48,644 nt of DNA, taken from NCBI GenBank assembly GCA_905233145.1, contig CAJODI010000005.1:1-48644 (forward strand). Reading direction: 5' to 3'. Position numbers and translations under genes: made by a program. Below are positions 31,782-40,573 of the stretch, in pieces; position 1 is the stretch's first letter; every line of letters begins with the position of its first letter. The notes beneath the pieces are model-generated. The model worked only from the letters and a program-made list of their open reading frames with translations, was not told where the DNA came from and ran no database searches. The stretch comes from an uncultured Ruminococcus sp. GTDB lineage: Bacteria; Bacillota; Clostridia; Oscillospirales; Acutalibacteraceae.

Positions 31782-33230
31782 ATGAATAAGCGTATAATAA
31801 TATATATTCTCGGTTGGGTTCTGATTGTTGAAGGCATAACAATGCAAATTTCGACAGTCACTTCACTGATTTACCAAGAGCATGAAGGACTGTATTTTCT
31901 AATTACCGGAGCTGTTTGCGTTGGCTTGGGCTTGCTTGCTGTAAAGGTTAAAAAACCACACAACATGGTGCTTTATCAAAAAGCGGGCTTTGCTGCCACT
32001 GCTCTGAGCTGGGTTTTGCTTGCACTGGTTGGGGCATTGCCGCTGTGCATAAGCGGAGAGATACCCTCGTTTGTAGATGCGTTCTTTGAGATGTCCTCGG
32101 GCTTCTCAACCACAGGCTCGACGATTTTGACAGAGGTTGAGCATCTCAGCCATACAATGCTGATTTGGCGAAGCTTTTCAAACTGGCTGGGCGGCATGGG
32201 CGTAATTGTCTTTTTGCTTGCTCTTATACCAAAGCTCGGCGGTCAGCAAAATATTTACCTTATGCGTGCAGAAAGCCCGGGACCCATTGTGGGCAAGGCT
32301 GTTCCGCGAATGAGGAATTATGCTGCACTGCTCTATGCGATTTATATCGGACTTACCGTATTGGAGCTGATTTTGCTCTTATGCGGAGGCATGGGATTCT
32401 TTGACGCTATTAATACCTGCTTTGCAACTGCCGGAACCGGCGGATTCGGAATCAGAAACGAAAATATGGCTGCATACGATTCCTACTACCTGCAAACTGT
32501 AATTGCAAGCTTTTTGGTCCTTTTTGGATTGAATTTCAGCGTTTATATACTGCTGATAGCGCGAAAGTTCAAGCAAGCGTTGTTGATGGAAGAGCTGTGG
32601 GTATATATTGGAGTTATTGTGGTTTCAACCGCGATCATCGCCGTAAATATTAACGATCTTTATCCTACCGTCCATGATTCGATTCACAACAGCTTCTTCT
32701 ATGTTACATCAATAATAAGTACAGCCGGATTTGGCATTGATGACGCAAACCGCTGGCCTGAGCTTTCAAAAGCGATTATACTTGTAATCACATTTTTAGG
32801 CGCGATGGCAGGCAGCACGGGTGGCGGATTCAAGGTTTCCAGAGTTATTATCCTCTTTAAAGAGGTCAAAAAGGAATTCGCGCTTTTGGTTCATCCGCGC
32901 AATATTAAGGCGGTCAAGCTAGACGGCAAGACAGTTGATCACAGCATAATGCGCTCAACCTCAATGTATCTTGTGATATACATGGGGGTTTTTGTAGGAA
33001 GCTTTGTGCTTATTTCAATCGAGGGCAAGGATTTTCTGACGAGCTTTACCAGCGTTGCGGCGTGTATGAACAATACCGGTCCGGGCTTGGGTGAGGTTGG
33101 TCCTGTGGGCAACTATGCGAATTTCACCATTTTCTCAAAATGTGTATTGATTTTTGACATGCTCGCGGGCAGACTTGAATTTTTGCCTATGCTGATTTTG
33201 TTCTCGCCCAAGGCGTGGAAAAAAGCATAA
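31782..33230 (+). CDS. trkH: Trk potassium transporter membrane subunit TrkH
   Basis: 482 residues from the ATG after GAGGATTGATT. Four pore loops with selectivity Gly: FSTTGST, ATAGTGGFG, STAGFGI and NNTGPGLG; NWLGGMGVIVF and GSTGGGFKVSR are further family marks. About ten membrane helices. Takes up K+ together with TrkA. Family-1 MITE copy H begins a few bases after the stop, before the terminator at 33386. Confidence 0.95.
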   Translation: MNKRIIIYILGWVLIVEGITMQISTVTSLIYQEHEGLYFLITGAVCVGLGLLAVKVKKPHNMVLYQKAGFAATALSWVLLALVGALPLCISGEIPSFVDAFFEMSSGFSTTGSTILTEVEHLSHTMLIWRSFSNWLGGMGVIVFLLALIPKLGGQQNIYLMRAESPGPIVGKAVPRMRNYAALLYAIYIGLTVLELILLLCGGMGFFDAINTCFATAGTGGFGIRNENMAAYDSYYLQTVIASFLVLFGLNFSVYILLIARKFKQALLMEELWVYIGVIVVSTAIIAVNINDLYPTVHDSIHNSFFYVTSIISTAGFGIDDANRWPELSKAIILVITFLGAMAGSTGGGFKVSRVIILFKEVKKEFALLVHPRNIKAVKLDGKTVDHSIMRSTSMYLVIYMGVFVGSFVLISIEGKDFLTSFTSVAACMNNTGPGLGEVGPVGNYANFTIFSKCVLIFDMLAGRLEFLPMLILFSPKAWKKA

Positions 33231-33234
33231 CAGT

Positions 33235-33378
33235 AAGGCAACACCGCACAATTCATGGCGCACGCCTTGCTTGCATATTATTCCGTCAGACTGCCCAAAA
33301 ATCAGTATCCATACGTCAGTATGCACACTGATATCTGACTACGCAATCCGCGCACCGGAATTATGCGGTATTGCCTAA
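33235..33378 (-). repeat. Family-1 MITE, copy H
   Basis: 144 bp, reverse orientation (GGCAACACCGCACAATTC ... GGAATTATGCGGTATTGCC). Inserted between the trkH stop and the terminator. The ORF-track peptide at 33135-33326 comes partly from it and repeats the copy A peptide. Confidence 0.92.
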
Positions 33379-33385
33379 AATTTGT

Positions 33386-33412
33386 GGGCAGCCATAAAAC
33401 GGCTGCCCTTTT
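33386..33412 (+). terminator. Terminator of trkA-trkH
   Basis: GGGCAGCC / GGCTGCCC, loop ATAAAAC, followed by TTTTGG. Confidence 0.75.
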
Positions 33413-33429
33413 GGATTGGTGTGATATAT

Positions 33430-34455
33430 TTGAAAAAAGCATCAGCTGCCGCAATCCTTTCTGTGCTTTGTCTGAGCTGTGTGTTCTGCGGCTGCTCTCA
33501 TGCGGAAAGTGAAGCAGACGATCGGATTTTTGCGATGGAAACGATTATGACCAACAAGGCGTTCGGCGAAAATGCCCAGGCGGCTCTTGAAAAAATCAAT
33601 GCAAAGGCAAAGTTGCTTGATGGTCTTTTGTCTGTGACAAATGAAAACAGCGAGGTGTATGCACTCAACTCAGGAAAAACACTTGTTCCCTCAGAGGACA
33701 CGCGTCAAATAATAAAGCAATCTGCTGAGTTGTGCGGATTTACCGGCGGAAGGCTTGACATTACCTCTTACCCGGTATTAAAAGCATGGGGATTTACTAC
33801 CCAAGGCTATAGGATTCCGTCTCAAACAGAGCTGGACAAGCTTTTGGATAATGTAGGAACTGAGAATATCTGCATTGAAGAGTCAGGGATATATCTAAAA
33901 AACAATGCTCAAATCGACCTTGGAGCTACGGCAAAGGGGTATCTTGCAGACCGTGCGATTGAAATCTTGGACGAAAACAAAATCGCTTCCGCTCTGCTTA
34001 ATCTCGGCGGAACTATAGTTGCGCGTGGCGAAAAGCCGAGCGGAGAAAAATGGAAAATCGGTGTTGCCGACCCGAAAAACAGCTCGTCATACTTCGGGTT
34101 TCTTAATCTAAGTGACAAAATTGCCGCTACCTCGGGTGGATACGAAAGATATTTTGTCGGTGAGGATGGCGAGACTTATATCCACATAATCGACCCAAAA
34201 AGCGGCAGACCCGTCAAAAACGGAACTGCCTCGGTTACGGTGATTTCTGATAGCGGCATCAAAAGCGACGCGCTTTCGACCGCGCTTTTCGTTGCAGGAA
34301 AAGACGAAGCAGAAAATATTTGGAAAAAAGACGGCAAAACCTTTGATTATATTATTCTGACTGATGATAACGAGCTTTTTGTCACAAAAGAGGTTTCAGA
34401 CAGCCTTAGGCTTGCAGACGGATTTGACGAGATAAAAATAAACGTTGTACAATAA
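33430..34455 (+). CDS. apbE: FAD:protein FMN transferase (ApbE lipoprotein)
   Basis: 341 residues from TTG (GGTGTGATATA upstream); the ORF-track start would include the trk terminator and is rejected. Signal peptide with lipobox VFCGC, so a lipoprotein on the outer face. ApbE motifs: TGGRLDITSYPVLKAWGF, IDLGATAKGYLAD, LLNLGGTI, ATSGGYERYF, HIIDPKSGRPVKN and SDALSTALFV. It links FMN to Thr/Ser of target proteins such as Rnf/Nqr subunits or extracellular flavoproteins. No Rnf genes are in the window. It ends before a hairpin shared with the convergent gtrA gene. Confidence 0.93.
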   Translation: MKKASAAAILSVLCLSCVFCGCSHAESEADDRIFAMETIMTNKAFGENAQAALEKINAKAKLLDGLLSVTNENSEVYALNSGKTLVPSEDTRQIIKQSAELCGFTGGRLDITSYPVLKAWGFTTQGYRIPSQTELDKLLDNVGTENICIEESGIYLKNNAQIDLGATAKGYLADRAIEILDENKIASALLNLGGTIVARGEKPSGEKWKIGVADPKNSSSYFGFLNLSDKIAATSGGYERYFVGEDGETYIHIIDPKSGRPVKNGTASVTVISDSGIKSDALSTALFVAGKDEAENIWKKDGKTFDYIILTDDNELFVTKEVSDSLRLADGFDEIKINVVQ

Positions 34456-34476
34456 TTTCTCAATAAATTCAAATAA

Positions 34477-34524
34477 AAAATGTGGGGATAAGGGTATTAA
34501 GACACCTTTATTCCCACATTTATA
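34477..34524. terminator. Bidirectional terminator between apbE and the gtrA gene
   Basis: AATGTGGGGATAAGGGT pairs with ACCTTTATTCCCACATT (15 of 17). T-runs on both sides, better on the minus strand. Confidence 0.78.
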
Positions 34525-34983
34525 TTATTCGTTTGTTTCCTTAAAAGTAAAGAAGCGCTGCCCGATATAATTGCAGCCTACAAACACACATGCGCCTATT
34601 GCCCAGCTTAGGTTGGCTGCAAAGGTGTTTATATCCATGCCGAACATTGTCCAGCCCATTGCCTTGCTCAGCTCGCTTACTGCTGTTGCTACTATAACTC
34701 TGATAAGCAGACAGGCAGCTATATTAACCGTAAATTTAACGACAGGCTTCCAACCCTTTTCGGTGCTCTTAAAGGTAAAGTATTTGTTTAGAAAATAGCT
34801 TACAATACTACCGACAACCGTACCAACGAAAGCTGCTGTTCCCGCGCCCCACGTGAACTGCTTCCAACCCACAAGGTTGAGCAAAATCAGAATTACTCCT
34901 TCGCCAACCAGAGTGTTCAAAATACCCACCAGAATGAATTTCCAGAATTTTATGTCAAAAAATTTCTTTAAAAAATTTCCCAT
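34525..34983 (-). CDS. GtrA/GtcA-family membrane protein
   Basis: 152 residues with four membrane helices: WKFILVGILNTLVGEGVILIL, a second with AAFVGTVVGSIVSYFLNKYFTF, and two C-terminal ones ending ANLSWAIGACVFVGCNYIGQRFFTF. 'GNTLVG...FLNKYFTF' and 'NYIGQRFFTF' are GtrA family marks. These small proteins are proposed flippases of polyprenyl-phosphate sugars. Its start lies 2 bp after the glycosyltransferase stop, so the two are co-transcribed, and YfhO is divergent next door; together they match the CsbB-GtcA-YfhO system. Confidence 0.9.
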   Translation of the reverse strand: MGNFLKKFFDIKFWKFILVGILNTLVGEGVILILLNLVGWKQFTWGAGTAAFVGTVVGSIVSYFLNKYFTFKSTEKGWKPVVKFTVNIAACLLIRVIVATAVSELSKAMGWTMFGMDINTFAANLSWAIGACVFVGCNYIGQRFFTFKETNE

Positions 34984-34985
34984 AT

Positions 34986-35945
34986 TTACTCCTGTTCTTC
35001 GTTGTTTTCTTCCTCAAAATTTGAAAACTTTGTAATGTATATAGGCCTGTCCTTGGTTTCCATGTAAATCCTGCCGATGTATTCGCCCAAAATGCCAATT
35101 GACATTTCGGTGATTCCGCCCAAAAACAGCACAGCACACAAGGTTGTAACATAGCCTGGGGTAGTTACGCCGAAAAACAGCGTTTGGATCAAGGTTATTA
35201 TTATGTAAATCAGCGAGATTGAAAATATTACACCGCCCATAACGGCTGTAAACCGCAGCGGAGCGACCGAAAAGCATGTGATTCCGTCAATAGCGTATTT
35301 GAAAAGGCTTGAAAACTTCCAGGTTGTGGTGCCAAGCTGGCGGTCAACTGTCTTGAACGAAATCCACTTTGTATTGAAGCCGACCCACGAGAAAATACCC
35401 TTTGAAAATCTTTGCACCTCGCTTAGCTCCAATATAGAGTCCACCATCTGGCGCGTCATCATACGATAATCCATTGCGCCATAGGGGTTTTTAACGTCTG
35501 TAAGACGATTGGAAAGGCGGAAAAACAGCTTTGAAAATATTCCGCGAAAGAAGCTTTCGCCTTCTCGCTCGTCGCGCTTTGTGGCGCAGCAATCATAGCC
35601 GTTTTCAAGAGCTTCCGTCATCTGAGGGAAAATCTCGGGCGGATGCTGCAAATCTGCGTCCATTACTACAATGTAGTCGGCGGTGGTGTGTTGCAAACCG
35701 GCATACATTGCGGCTTCCTTGCCAAAATTGCGCGAAAAAGAAATGTATTTTATGTTGTCAAACTTTTTTGCGAGTTTTTTCATAATCAGATAGGTTTTGT
35801 CGCGGCTGCCGTCGTTAATGAGGATATAGCGAAAGCTGTAGCCGGGCATTGAGGCAATAACCTTGTTGGTTTCGGTAACAAAGTGCTCAAGCCCTTCTTC
35901 CTCGTTGTAACAGGGGACAACCAAGTCGATAGTTTTTTTAATCAT
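34986..35945 (-). CDS. GtrB/CsbB-type glycosyltransferase (GT2)
   Basis: 319 residues. The N-terminal GT-A domain has VVPCYNEEEGLEHF, ILINDGSRD and the DxD in VVMDADLQHPPE (D96/D98); then PYGAMDYRMMTR and WVGFNTKWISF. Two C-terminal membrane helices (~230-300) anchor it. Such enzymes load a sugar onto undecaprenyl phosphate on the inner face. Donor sugar cannot be read from the sequence; GlcNAc is the precedent for CsbB. First gene of the minus-strand pair with gtrA. Confidence 0.9.
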   Translation of the reverse strand: MIKKTIDLVVPCYNEEEGLEHFVTETNKVIASMPGYSFRYILINDGSRDKTYLIMKKLAKKFDNIKYISFSRNFGKEAAMYAGLQHTTADYIVVMDADLQHPPEIFPQMTEALENGYDCCATKRDEREGESFFRGIFSKLFFRLSNRLTDVKNPYGAMDYRMMTRQMVDSILELSEVQRFSKGIFSWVGFNTKWISFKTVDRQLGTTTWKFSSLFKYAIDGITCFSVAPLRFTAVMGGVIFSISLIYIIITLIQTLFFGVTTPGYVTTLCAVLFLGGITEMSIGILGEYIGRIYMETKDRPIYITKFSNFEEENNEEQE

Positions 35946-36091
35946 ATATAATCACCTTTTTGAAGAAAAGCCGTTGTTATCACCGTGACGGCGATAAACC
36001 GGCAAAATACTGCCGTGATTTTTCTGTATTTGTGTACTACATTTGGTTTTTGAGGCTACTTATATTTTTTACTTATGAGTCTTTCTTTTCT

Positions 36092-36120
36092 ATTATAGCA
36101 AACCTAAGAAAAAAAGTCTA
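36092..36120 (-). promoter_or_regulatory. Promoter of the glycosyltransferase-gtrA unit
   Basis: Minus strand TAGACT, 17 bp, TGCTATAAT (extended -10), with a leader of about 140 bases. Confidence 0.65.
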
Positions 36121-36148
36121 TTTTTTTTAAGAAATTTCGCATATTTTA

Positions 36149-36177
36149 TTTACCAATACAAAATTTCGTGGTAGAAT
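36149..36177 (+). promoter_or_regulatory. Promoter of yfhO
   Basis: TTTACC, 17 bp, TAGAAT, about 130 bases before the start; divergent from the promoter at 36092. Confidence 0.55.
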
Positions 36178-36313
36178 ATAAAAGTAAAATACTGCCTGAT
36201 TGCAAATTGATACCGGTTTGCATTTTATTCTGTTTTCTGATAAAACACTTAAAAACAGGTTTTAGCGAAAATTTTGCCGGCCGGTATAAGGCACAATTGG
36301 AGGTTAAACAAGT

Positions 36314-39097
36314 ATGTCCAAAACCAAAACTTTGAAAACGGACGCGCCGTCGCTGCAAAACCGCAGCCACAACAAGGTTACGGCGTTTCTGCTTGACCAC
36401 ATTTATGTGATCTGCACCTTTTTGGCTTCATTCTTTCTCATGACGCTGGCGTTCGGCTTGATGAACGTTTCTCCGTTTGGAACGGCGGACAAGCAGATCA
36501 TGGTTGTTGACAACTGGCACCAGTATTATCCGTTTTTGGCTGACTATCAATACAAGCTCCAGCACGGCGAATCGCTGTTTTGGAACTGGTCGGTGGGCGC
36601 AGGTGTAAACAATTTTGCTCTGATGTCCTACTACCTTGCAAGTCCGCTAAACTTTTTGACTGTATTTTTGCCTCCCGAATGGCTCAGAGAGTTTTTGATG
36701 TTCTCGGTTGTGCTCAAAATCGCGCTCGGCGGTACCTTTACTGCTTATTTTCTTCGCAAGGTCTACAACCGCAATGATATTTCGCTTGTGCTATTTGGCG
36801 TAAGCTTCTCATTTTGCGCGTTTTTTATGGGCTATTACTGGAACACTATTTGGCTTGACACGGTATGCATAACTCCGCTTGTTGCGCTTGGAGTGTATTC
36901 CCTGCTCAAAGACGGCAATTTTAGGCTATACACCATCACTCTTACTTTGTCTCTCCTTGCAAACTACTATATAGGATTTTTCACCTGTATTTTTGTGCTG
37001 CTTATATTTATTGTATACCATATTGTCCGTTGGGAAGGTATCAAGAAGCTCGCGTTTAATCTTCTAAAGGTTGGCGGCTTCTCGGTGATTGCTATAGGTA
37101 TGACTGCGTTTTTCCTTTTGCCTGCTTACTTCGGGCTTCAGAATACCAATTCATCCGGAAGCAGTTTCCCGGCTGATTTTGCAATAAACATGGGTGGCTC
37201 CAACGATCTTATCGGCGTGCTCAGAGCTTTGAAATACATTGTTGCAAACCTTGTTAATTTCTCCTGTGCCGCAACCAAGGCAGCCGACGCTATTCCGAAT
37301 ATTTCCTGCGGAGCCATTTCGGTTTTCTTTGGCTTGCTGTTCTTTACTACCAAGAAAATCAGTCTTAAGGAAAAGCTTGTGGATTTCGGTCTGTTGCTTT
37401 TCATGTTCCTGAGCTGTATTATCAGATGGCTTGACTATATGTGGCATGGTTTCCATTTTACAAACATGATCCCATACCGCTTTAGCTACCTTATCAGCTT
37501 TGTGATCATTATTATGGCGTTCAGAGCATATATGGTGATCGATTCCATATCTCTTCTCAACGTTATTTCCGCTTCGCTGCTCAGTGCGCTTGTGCTGACA
37601 ATGGCGATCGGCGACAAGGGATATGACATCACCTTTAAGGACCACCTTGATTGGATGACCCCTACAATTATCGGCTCGGCAATCATGCTCTTCCTTGTGG
37701 CGGCTATGGTCGCGCTGTTCTCAAAACGAATCATATCCAAGCGCGCAATGGCGGCTGTGCTGGTTGTTATCGTGCTTGCCCAAAGCGGAATGTCAGCGTT
37801 TTACGGTGTTACTGTCACAACCGTTACCGGAACCTATGACTATCCGCGCGGCGAGAGCAACACTGCGGCTGTTATTGAGGAAATGAACAAGCTCGAAGAA
37901 AACTCGCCGGAGCTTTGGAGAGCTGAAATGACCTCAACTCAAACTCTAAACGACGGCGCGCTTAATCACTACAGAGGTATTTCATTATTTAACTCCATGG
38001 CGAACGTTGATATGTCGCGCTTTTGTGAAAACTTCGGCATGATGGGCTGGAAGGGCGGAAATCGCTACACCTACGCCGAGGGTTCTCCTGTAACTAACAC
38101 ATTTATGAACCTCAAATATCTTATTTCGCGTGACAACACCTTTATGAACTCCTACGACTTTGATGAGGTTCACGCTGTAAACGGCGTCAAGCTTCTTAAA
38201 AACAAGCACTATATCCCAATGGGCTTTATGATCGACAGATGGATTTCAATGTGGGAAGAAAACGACAACGAGGATCAGTTCAATCCGTTTGATAAACAGA
38301 ACGAGTTTTTCAGATACGCGACGGGCATCAGAGAGGATGTTTATGAACCGCTTGAGGTCGTTTCTCAGGGTCACAGCGAAGCAAACCAAATCACCGTTAC
38401 CAAAAACGGCTACGGCGATTATTATGTAAACTGTGTTGATCAAACTACCGCGAACCATGTAAAGTGGAATTATACCGCGCCGCAGGACGGAGAATACTTT
38501 ATGTATGCCGACATTGCGAACGGCGATGATGTGACAGTTATGCAAAACGATGTGGCTCAGACCAAGAAATACGGTATGGGACGTTCGTATATTGCGGCAA
38601 TCGGTCATTTTGCCAAGGGCGACAAGATTTCGGTATACGCCGACCTTGAAGCAGGCAAGTCAGGCTCGGCAAAGGTTTATGTAAATAGGCTTAAAACCGA
38701 TATTTTTGAGCAGGGCTTTGAGAAAATCAGCAAGGATGTTATGACAACAACAAGCTATTCGGGCAACTCTGTCGAGGGTAACATCACTGTCAGCGAGGAA
38801 GGAATGTTCTACACCTCTATACCGTACGAGGAGGGCTGGACCGCTGTTGTTGACGGCGAAGAGACCAAGATCACTCCAATCGGCGGCTCACTGCTTGCGT
38901 TTCCTCTTAAGCCCGGCGAGCACACAATCAAGCTCGTTTATTATCCGCAGGGCTTCAAGATCGGTCTGACTGTAAGTATAGTTGCTTTGGCTGCGTTTAT
39001 AGCGGCGTGCATATTCTTCTGTATTTCAAAAAGGAAGAAAAAGTCCGCAAGCTCAGCCGAATCTACGCCTGAAACGGCTGCTGAAAACAACGAATAA
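36314..39097 (+). CDS. YfhO-family membrane glycosyltransferase
   Basis: 927 residues; GGAGGTTAAACAAGT before the ATG. About a dozen membrane helices fill residues ~30-510, then a large extracellular part (~515-885) and one last helix (~890-910) before a charged tail. Family marks: FLMTLAFGLMNVSPFG, QYYPFLADYQYKLQHGESLFWNWSVGAG, FYNSM-like SLFNSMANVD and the C-terminal PYEEGWTAVVDGEE. YfhO proteins use polyprenyl-phosphate sugars to decorate polymers such as lipoteichoic acid at the outer face. Divergent from the GT2 and GtrA genes that would supply the lipid-linked sugar. Confidence 0.92.
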   Translation: MSKTKTLKTDAPSLQNRSHNKVTAFLLDHIYVICTFLASFFLMTLAFGLMNVSPFGTADKQIMVVDNWHQYYPFLADYQYKLQHGESLFWNWSVGAGVNNFALMSYYLASPLNFLTVFLPPEWLREFLMFSVVLKIALGGTFTAYFLRKVYNRNDISLVLFGVSFSFCAFFMGYYWNTIWLDTVCITPLVALGVYSLLKDGNFRLYTITLTLSLLANYYIGFFTCIFVLLIFIVYHIVRWEGIKKLAFNLLKVGGFSVIAIGMTAFFLLPAYFGLQNTNSSGSSFPADFAINMGGSNDLIGVLRALKYIVANLVNFSCAATKAADAIPNISCGAISVFFGLLFFTTKKISLKEKLVDFGLLLFMFLSCIIRWLDYMWHGFHFTNMIPYRFSYLISFVIIIMAFRAYMVIDSISLLNVISASLLSALVLTMAIGDKGYDITFKDHLDWMTPTIIGSAIMLFLVAAMVALFSKRIISKRAMAAVLVVIVLAQSGMSAFYGVTVTTVTGTYDYPRGESNTAAVIEEMNKLEENSPELWRAEMTSTQTLNDGALNHYRGISLFNSMANVDMSRFCENFGMMGWKGGNRYTYAEGSPVTNTFMNLKYLISRDNTFMNSYDFDEVHAVNGVKLLKNKHYIPMGFMIDRWISMWEENDNEDQFNPFDKQNEFFRYATGIREDVYEPLEVVSQGHSEANQITVTKNGYGDYYVNCVDQTTANHVKWNYTAPQDGEYFMYADIANGDDVTVMQNDVAQTKKYGMGRSYIAAIGHFAKGDKISVYADLEAGKSGSAKVYVNRLKTDIFEQGFEKISKDVMTTTSYSGNSVEGNITVSEEGMFYTSIPYEEGWTAVVDGEETKITPIGGSLLAFPLKPGEHTIKLVYYPQGFKIGLTVSIVALAAFIAACIFFCISKRKKKSASSAESTPETAAENNE

Positions 39098-39280
39098 GCG
39101 GCACCTTTTAGTCCGGGCAGATGAGTTATTTTAGAATCAAACTCAAAGCCCGATAGTGCCTCAATTATAATTAAACAGTAAATTGCCGAACCCCGCCGTT
39201 GAACACGGTTGTTGTCGCCGGCGTGGCTCGGACAGGCGGGCGAGAGGGCCCACTGTCACTTTTAGAAAAGAGATGACGAA

Positions 39281-40063
39281 ATGAAACGCGTAATAATATC
39301 CATGCTGCTTGCGGCAATTTTCTCGGCGGCATTGCTGTGTGGCTGTGACAACGCCGGTTCAGAGGTTCAGGAAACAACTGTTGATTCCAACGCGACTACT
39401 GCCGAACCCACAACCATAAATCCCGAAGAGGACAAGGAGGCCAACCTTGCCGCGCTGCACACATTTGACGCCGAAAACGGCGACGACTTCGCAGGCGTGT
39501 GGAAGATTACCGGAGGAAGCGGTTCTCAGCTTGAAAGCTTTGTATTTTTGCTTGACGGTCACAATAAGTCAAGCATGGTGCTTGGCAACATGGGCTTTAT
39601 GAGCAACTACAAGCTTGACACTGACAAAAACGGCAAGCCGACCTTTGAAACGCATTTTTACTATGGGCTTGAGGGCGTATACAACTATGAATTTTCAAAG
39701 GACAAGTCGTCAATCACCCTTACCAATACCAAAACCGACGAAGAATCGGTGCTCAAAAGGGTAGAGGAATACAGCTTTATTCCCGATTATCCCGATGACC
39801 CACAGCTTGATCCGCAGCTTTACGGTGCGTGGATGTCAGAAAACGGAGATTCCTATTATTTTGACAACCGCGGAATCATGTATAACAATTCTTTTGATTC
39901 TCAGTTTACTTTCATGACCTACTCTGCCGCTGACGGCGAGATTACTGCTGAATACACGGCACAGGATAAGGAAACCGACAGCTACAAATACAGTATCGCA
40001 GCCGACAAGCTAACGCTGAACGGCATGGAATACAGTCGCATAGCGGCAAGCGAGCTAAAGTAA
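39281..40063 (+). CDS. Secreted lipoprotein of unknown function
   Basis: 260 residues. Signal peptide MKRVIISMLLAAIFSAALLC with lipobox LLCGC, then a Thr/Glu-rich linker (VQETTVDSNATTAEPTT, similar to the linkers of the CBM26 and dockerin proteins). Two related beta units, each opening with a GxW/WM plus 'YYFDNRG' or 'FVFLLDGHN' pattern (FAGVWKITGGSGSQLESF, ~70-140; LYGAWMSENGDSYYF, ~185-255), suggest a duplicated small barrel of lipocalin- or DUF5640-like type. Function unknown. Confidence 0.7.
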   Translation: MKRVIISMLLAAIFSAALLCGCDNAGSEVQETTVDSNATTAEPTTINPEEDKEANLAALHTFDAENGDDFAGVWKITGGSGSQLESFVFLLDGHNKSSMVLGNMGFMSNYKLDTDKNGKPTFETHFYYGLEGVYNYEFSKDKSSITLTNTKTDEESVLKRVEEYSFIPDYPDDPQLDPQLYGAWMSENGDSYYFDNRGIMYNNSFDSQFTFMTYSAADGEITAEYTAQDKETDSYKYSIAADKLTLNGMEYSRIAASELK

Positions 40064-40082
40064 ACCGCAATATTCAAATCAT

Positions 40083-40124
40083 TTCGGGCAGAAGCGTTTT
40101 TTGAACAGCTTCTGCCCGAATTTT
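40083..40124 (+). terminator. Terminator after the lipoprotein gene
   Basis: TTCGGGCAGAAGC pairs perfectly with GCTTCTGCCCGAA around a 12-base loop, followed by TTTT. Confidence 0.9.
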
Positions 40125-40181
40125 CAGATATAAAGCAGTGCTTTACCGGTCGCACATATGGGCGCGACGTTACAATAAAGA

Positions 40182-40334
40182 TTAAGGCAATACCGCACAA
40201 TTCGCGGTGCACGCCTTGCTTGCATATTATTCCGTCAGACTGCCCAAAAATCAGCTCCCATACGTCAGTATGCGAACTGAACGAAAAATCTGACTACGCA
40301 ATCCGCACACCCGAATTGTGCGGTGTTGCCTTAA
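40182..40334 (-). repeat. Family-1 MITE, copy I
   Basis: 153 bp with TTAA at both edges; reverse orientation. Located between the lipoprotein terminator and the 5S rRNA promoter. Confidence 0.92.
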
Positions 40335-40353
40335 GATTAATTTAAAAAAACTA

Positions 40354-40382
40354 TTGACAAATGCAGAATTGTGTGATAAAAT
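40354..40382 (+). promoter_or_regulatory. Strong promoter of the 5S rRNA gene
   Basis: TTGACA, 17 bp, TAAAAT with an upstream TG (extended -10); about 25 bp before the 5S RNA. Confidence 0.85.
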
Positions 40383-40406
40383 CATATTTGTTGTTGAAAA
40401 CAAATA

Positions 40407-40522
40407 GTTGGTGTTGATGACGCTGAGGGTCCACCTGTTCCCATACCGAACACAGAAGTTAAGCTCAGTGGTGCCGAAAATAGTGCTCTGGCGACGGGGT
40501 GTGAAAATAGGGAGATGCCAAC
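40407..40522 (+). rRNA. rrf: 5S ribosomal RNA, solitary
   Basis: About 116 nt with the conserved 5S core CCACCTGTTCCCATACCGAA, CACAGAAGTTAAGCTC and GGGAGATGCCAAC; the ends GTTGGTGT and ATGCCAAC pair as helix I. No 16S, 23S or tRNA gene is adjacent, and it has its own promoter and terminator, so it is an independent unit. Confidence 0.95.
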
Positions 40523-40532
40523 ACACAAAAGT

Positions 40533-40557
40533 GTCCACCCAGTAGGGTGGGCGTTTT
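40533..40557 (+). terminator. Terminator of the 5S rRNA gene
   Basis: GTCCACCC / GGGTGGGC, loop AGTA, followed by GTTTTTATTTT. Confidence 0.92.
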
Positions 40558-40573
40558 TATTTTGGTGGTAAAT

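Noticed and set aside
33135-33326. Minus-strand 63-aa ORF with the same MHTDVW peptide
   Set aside because: Derived from MITE copy H and antisense trkH.
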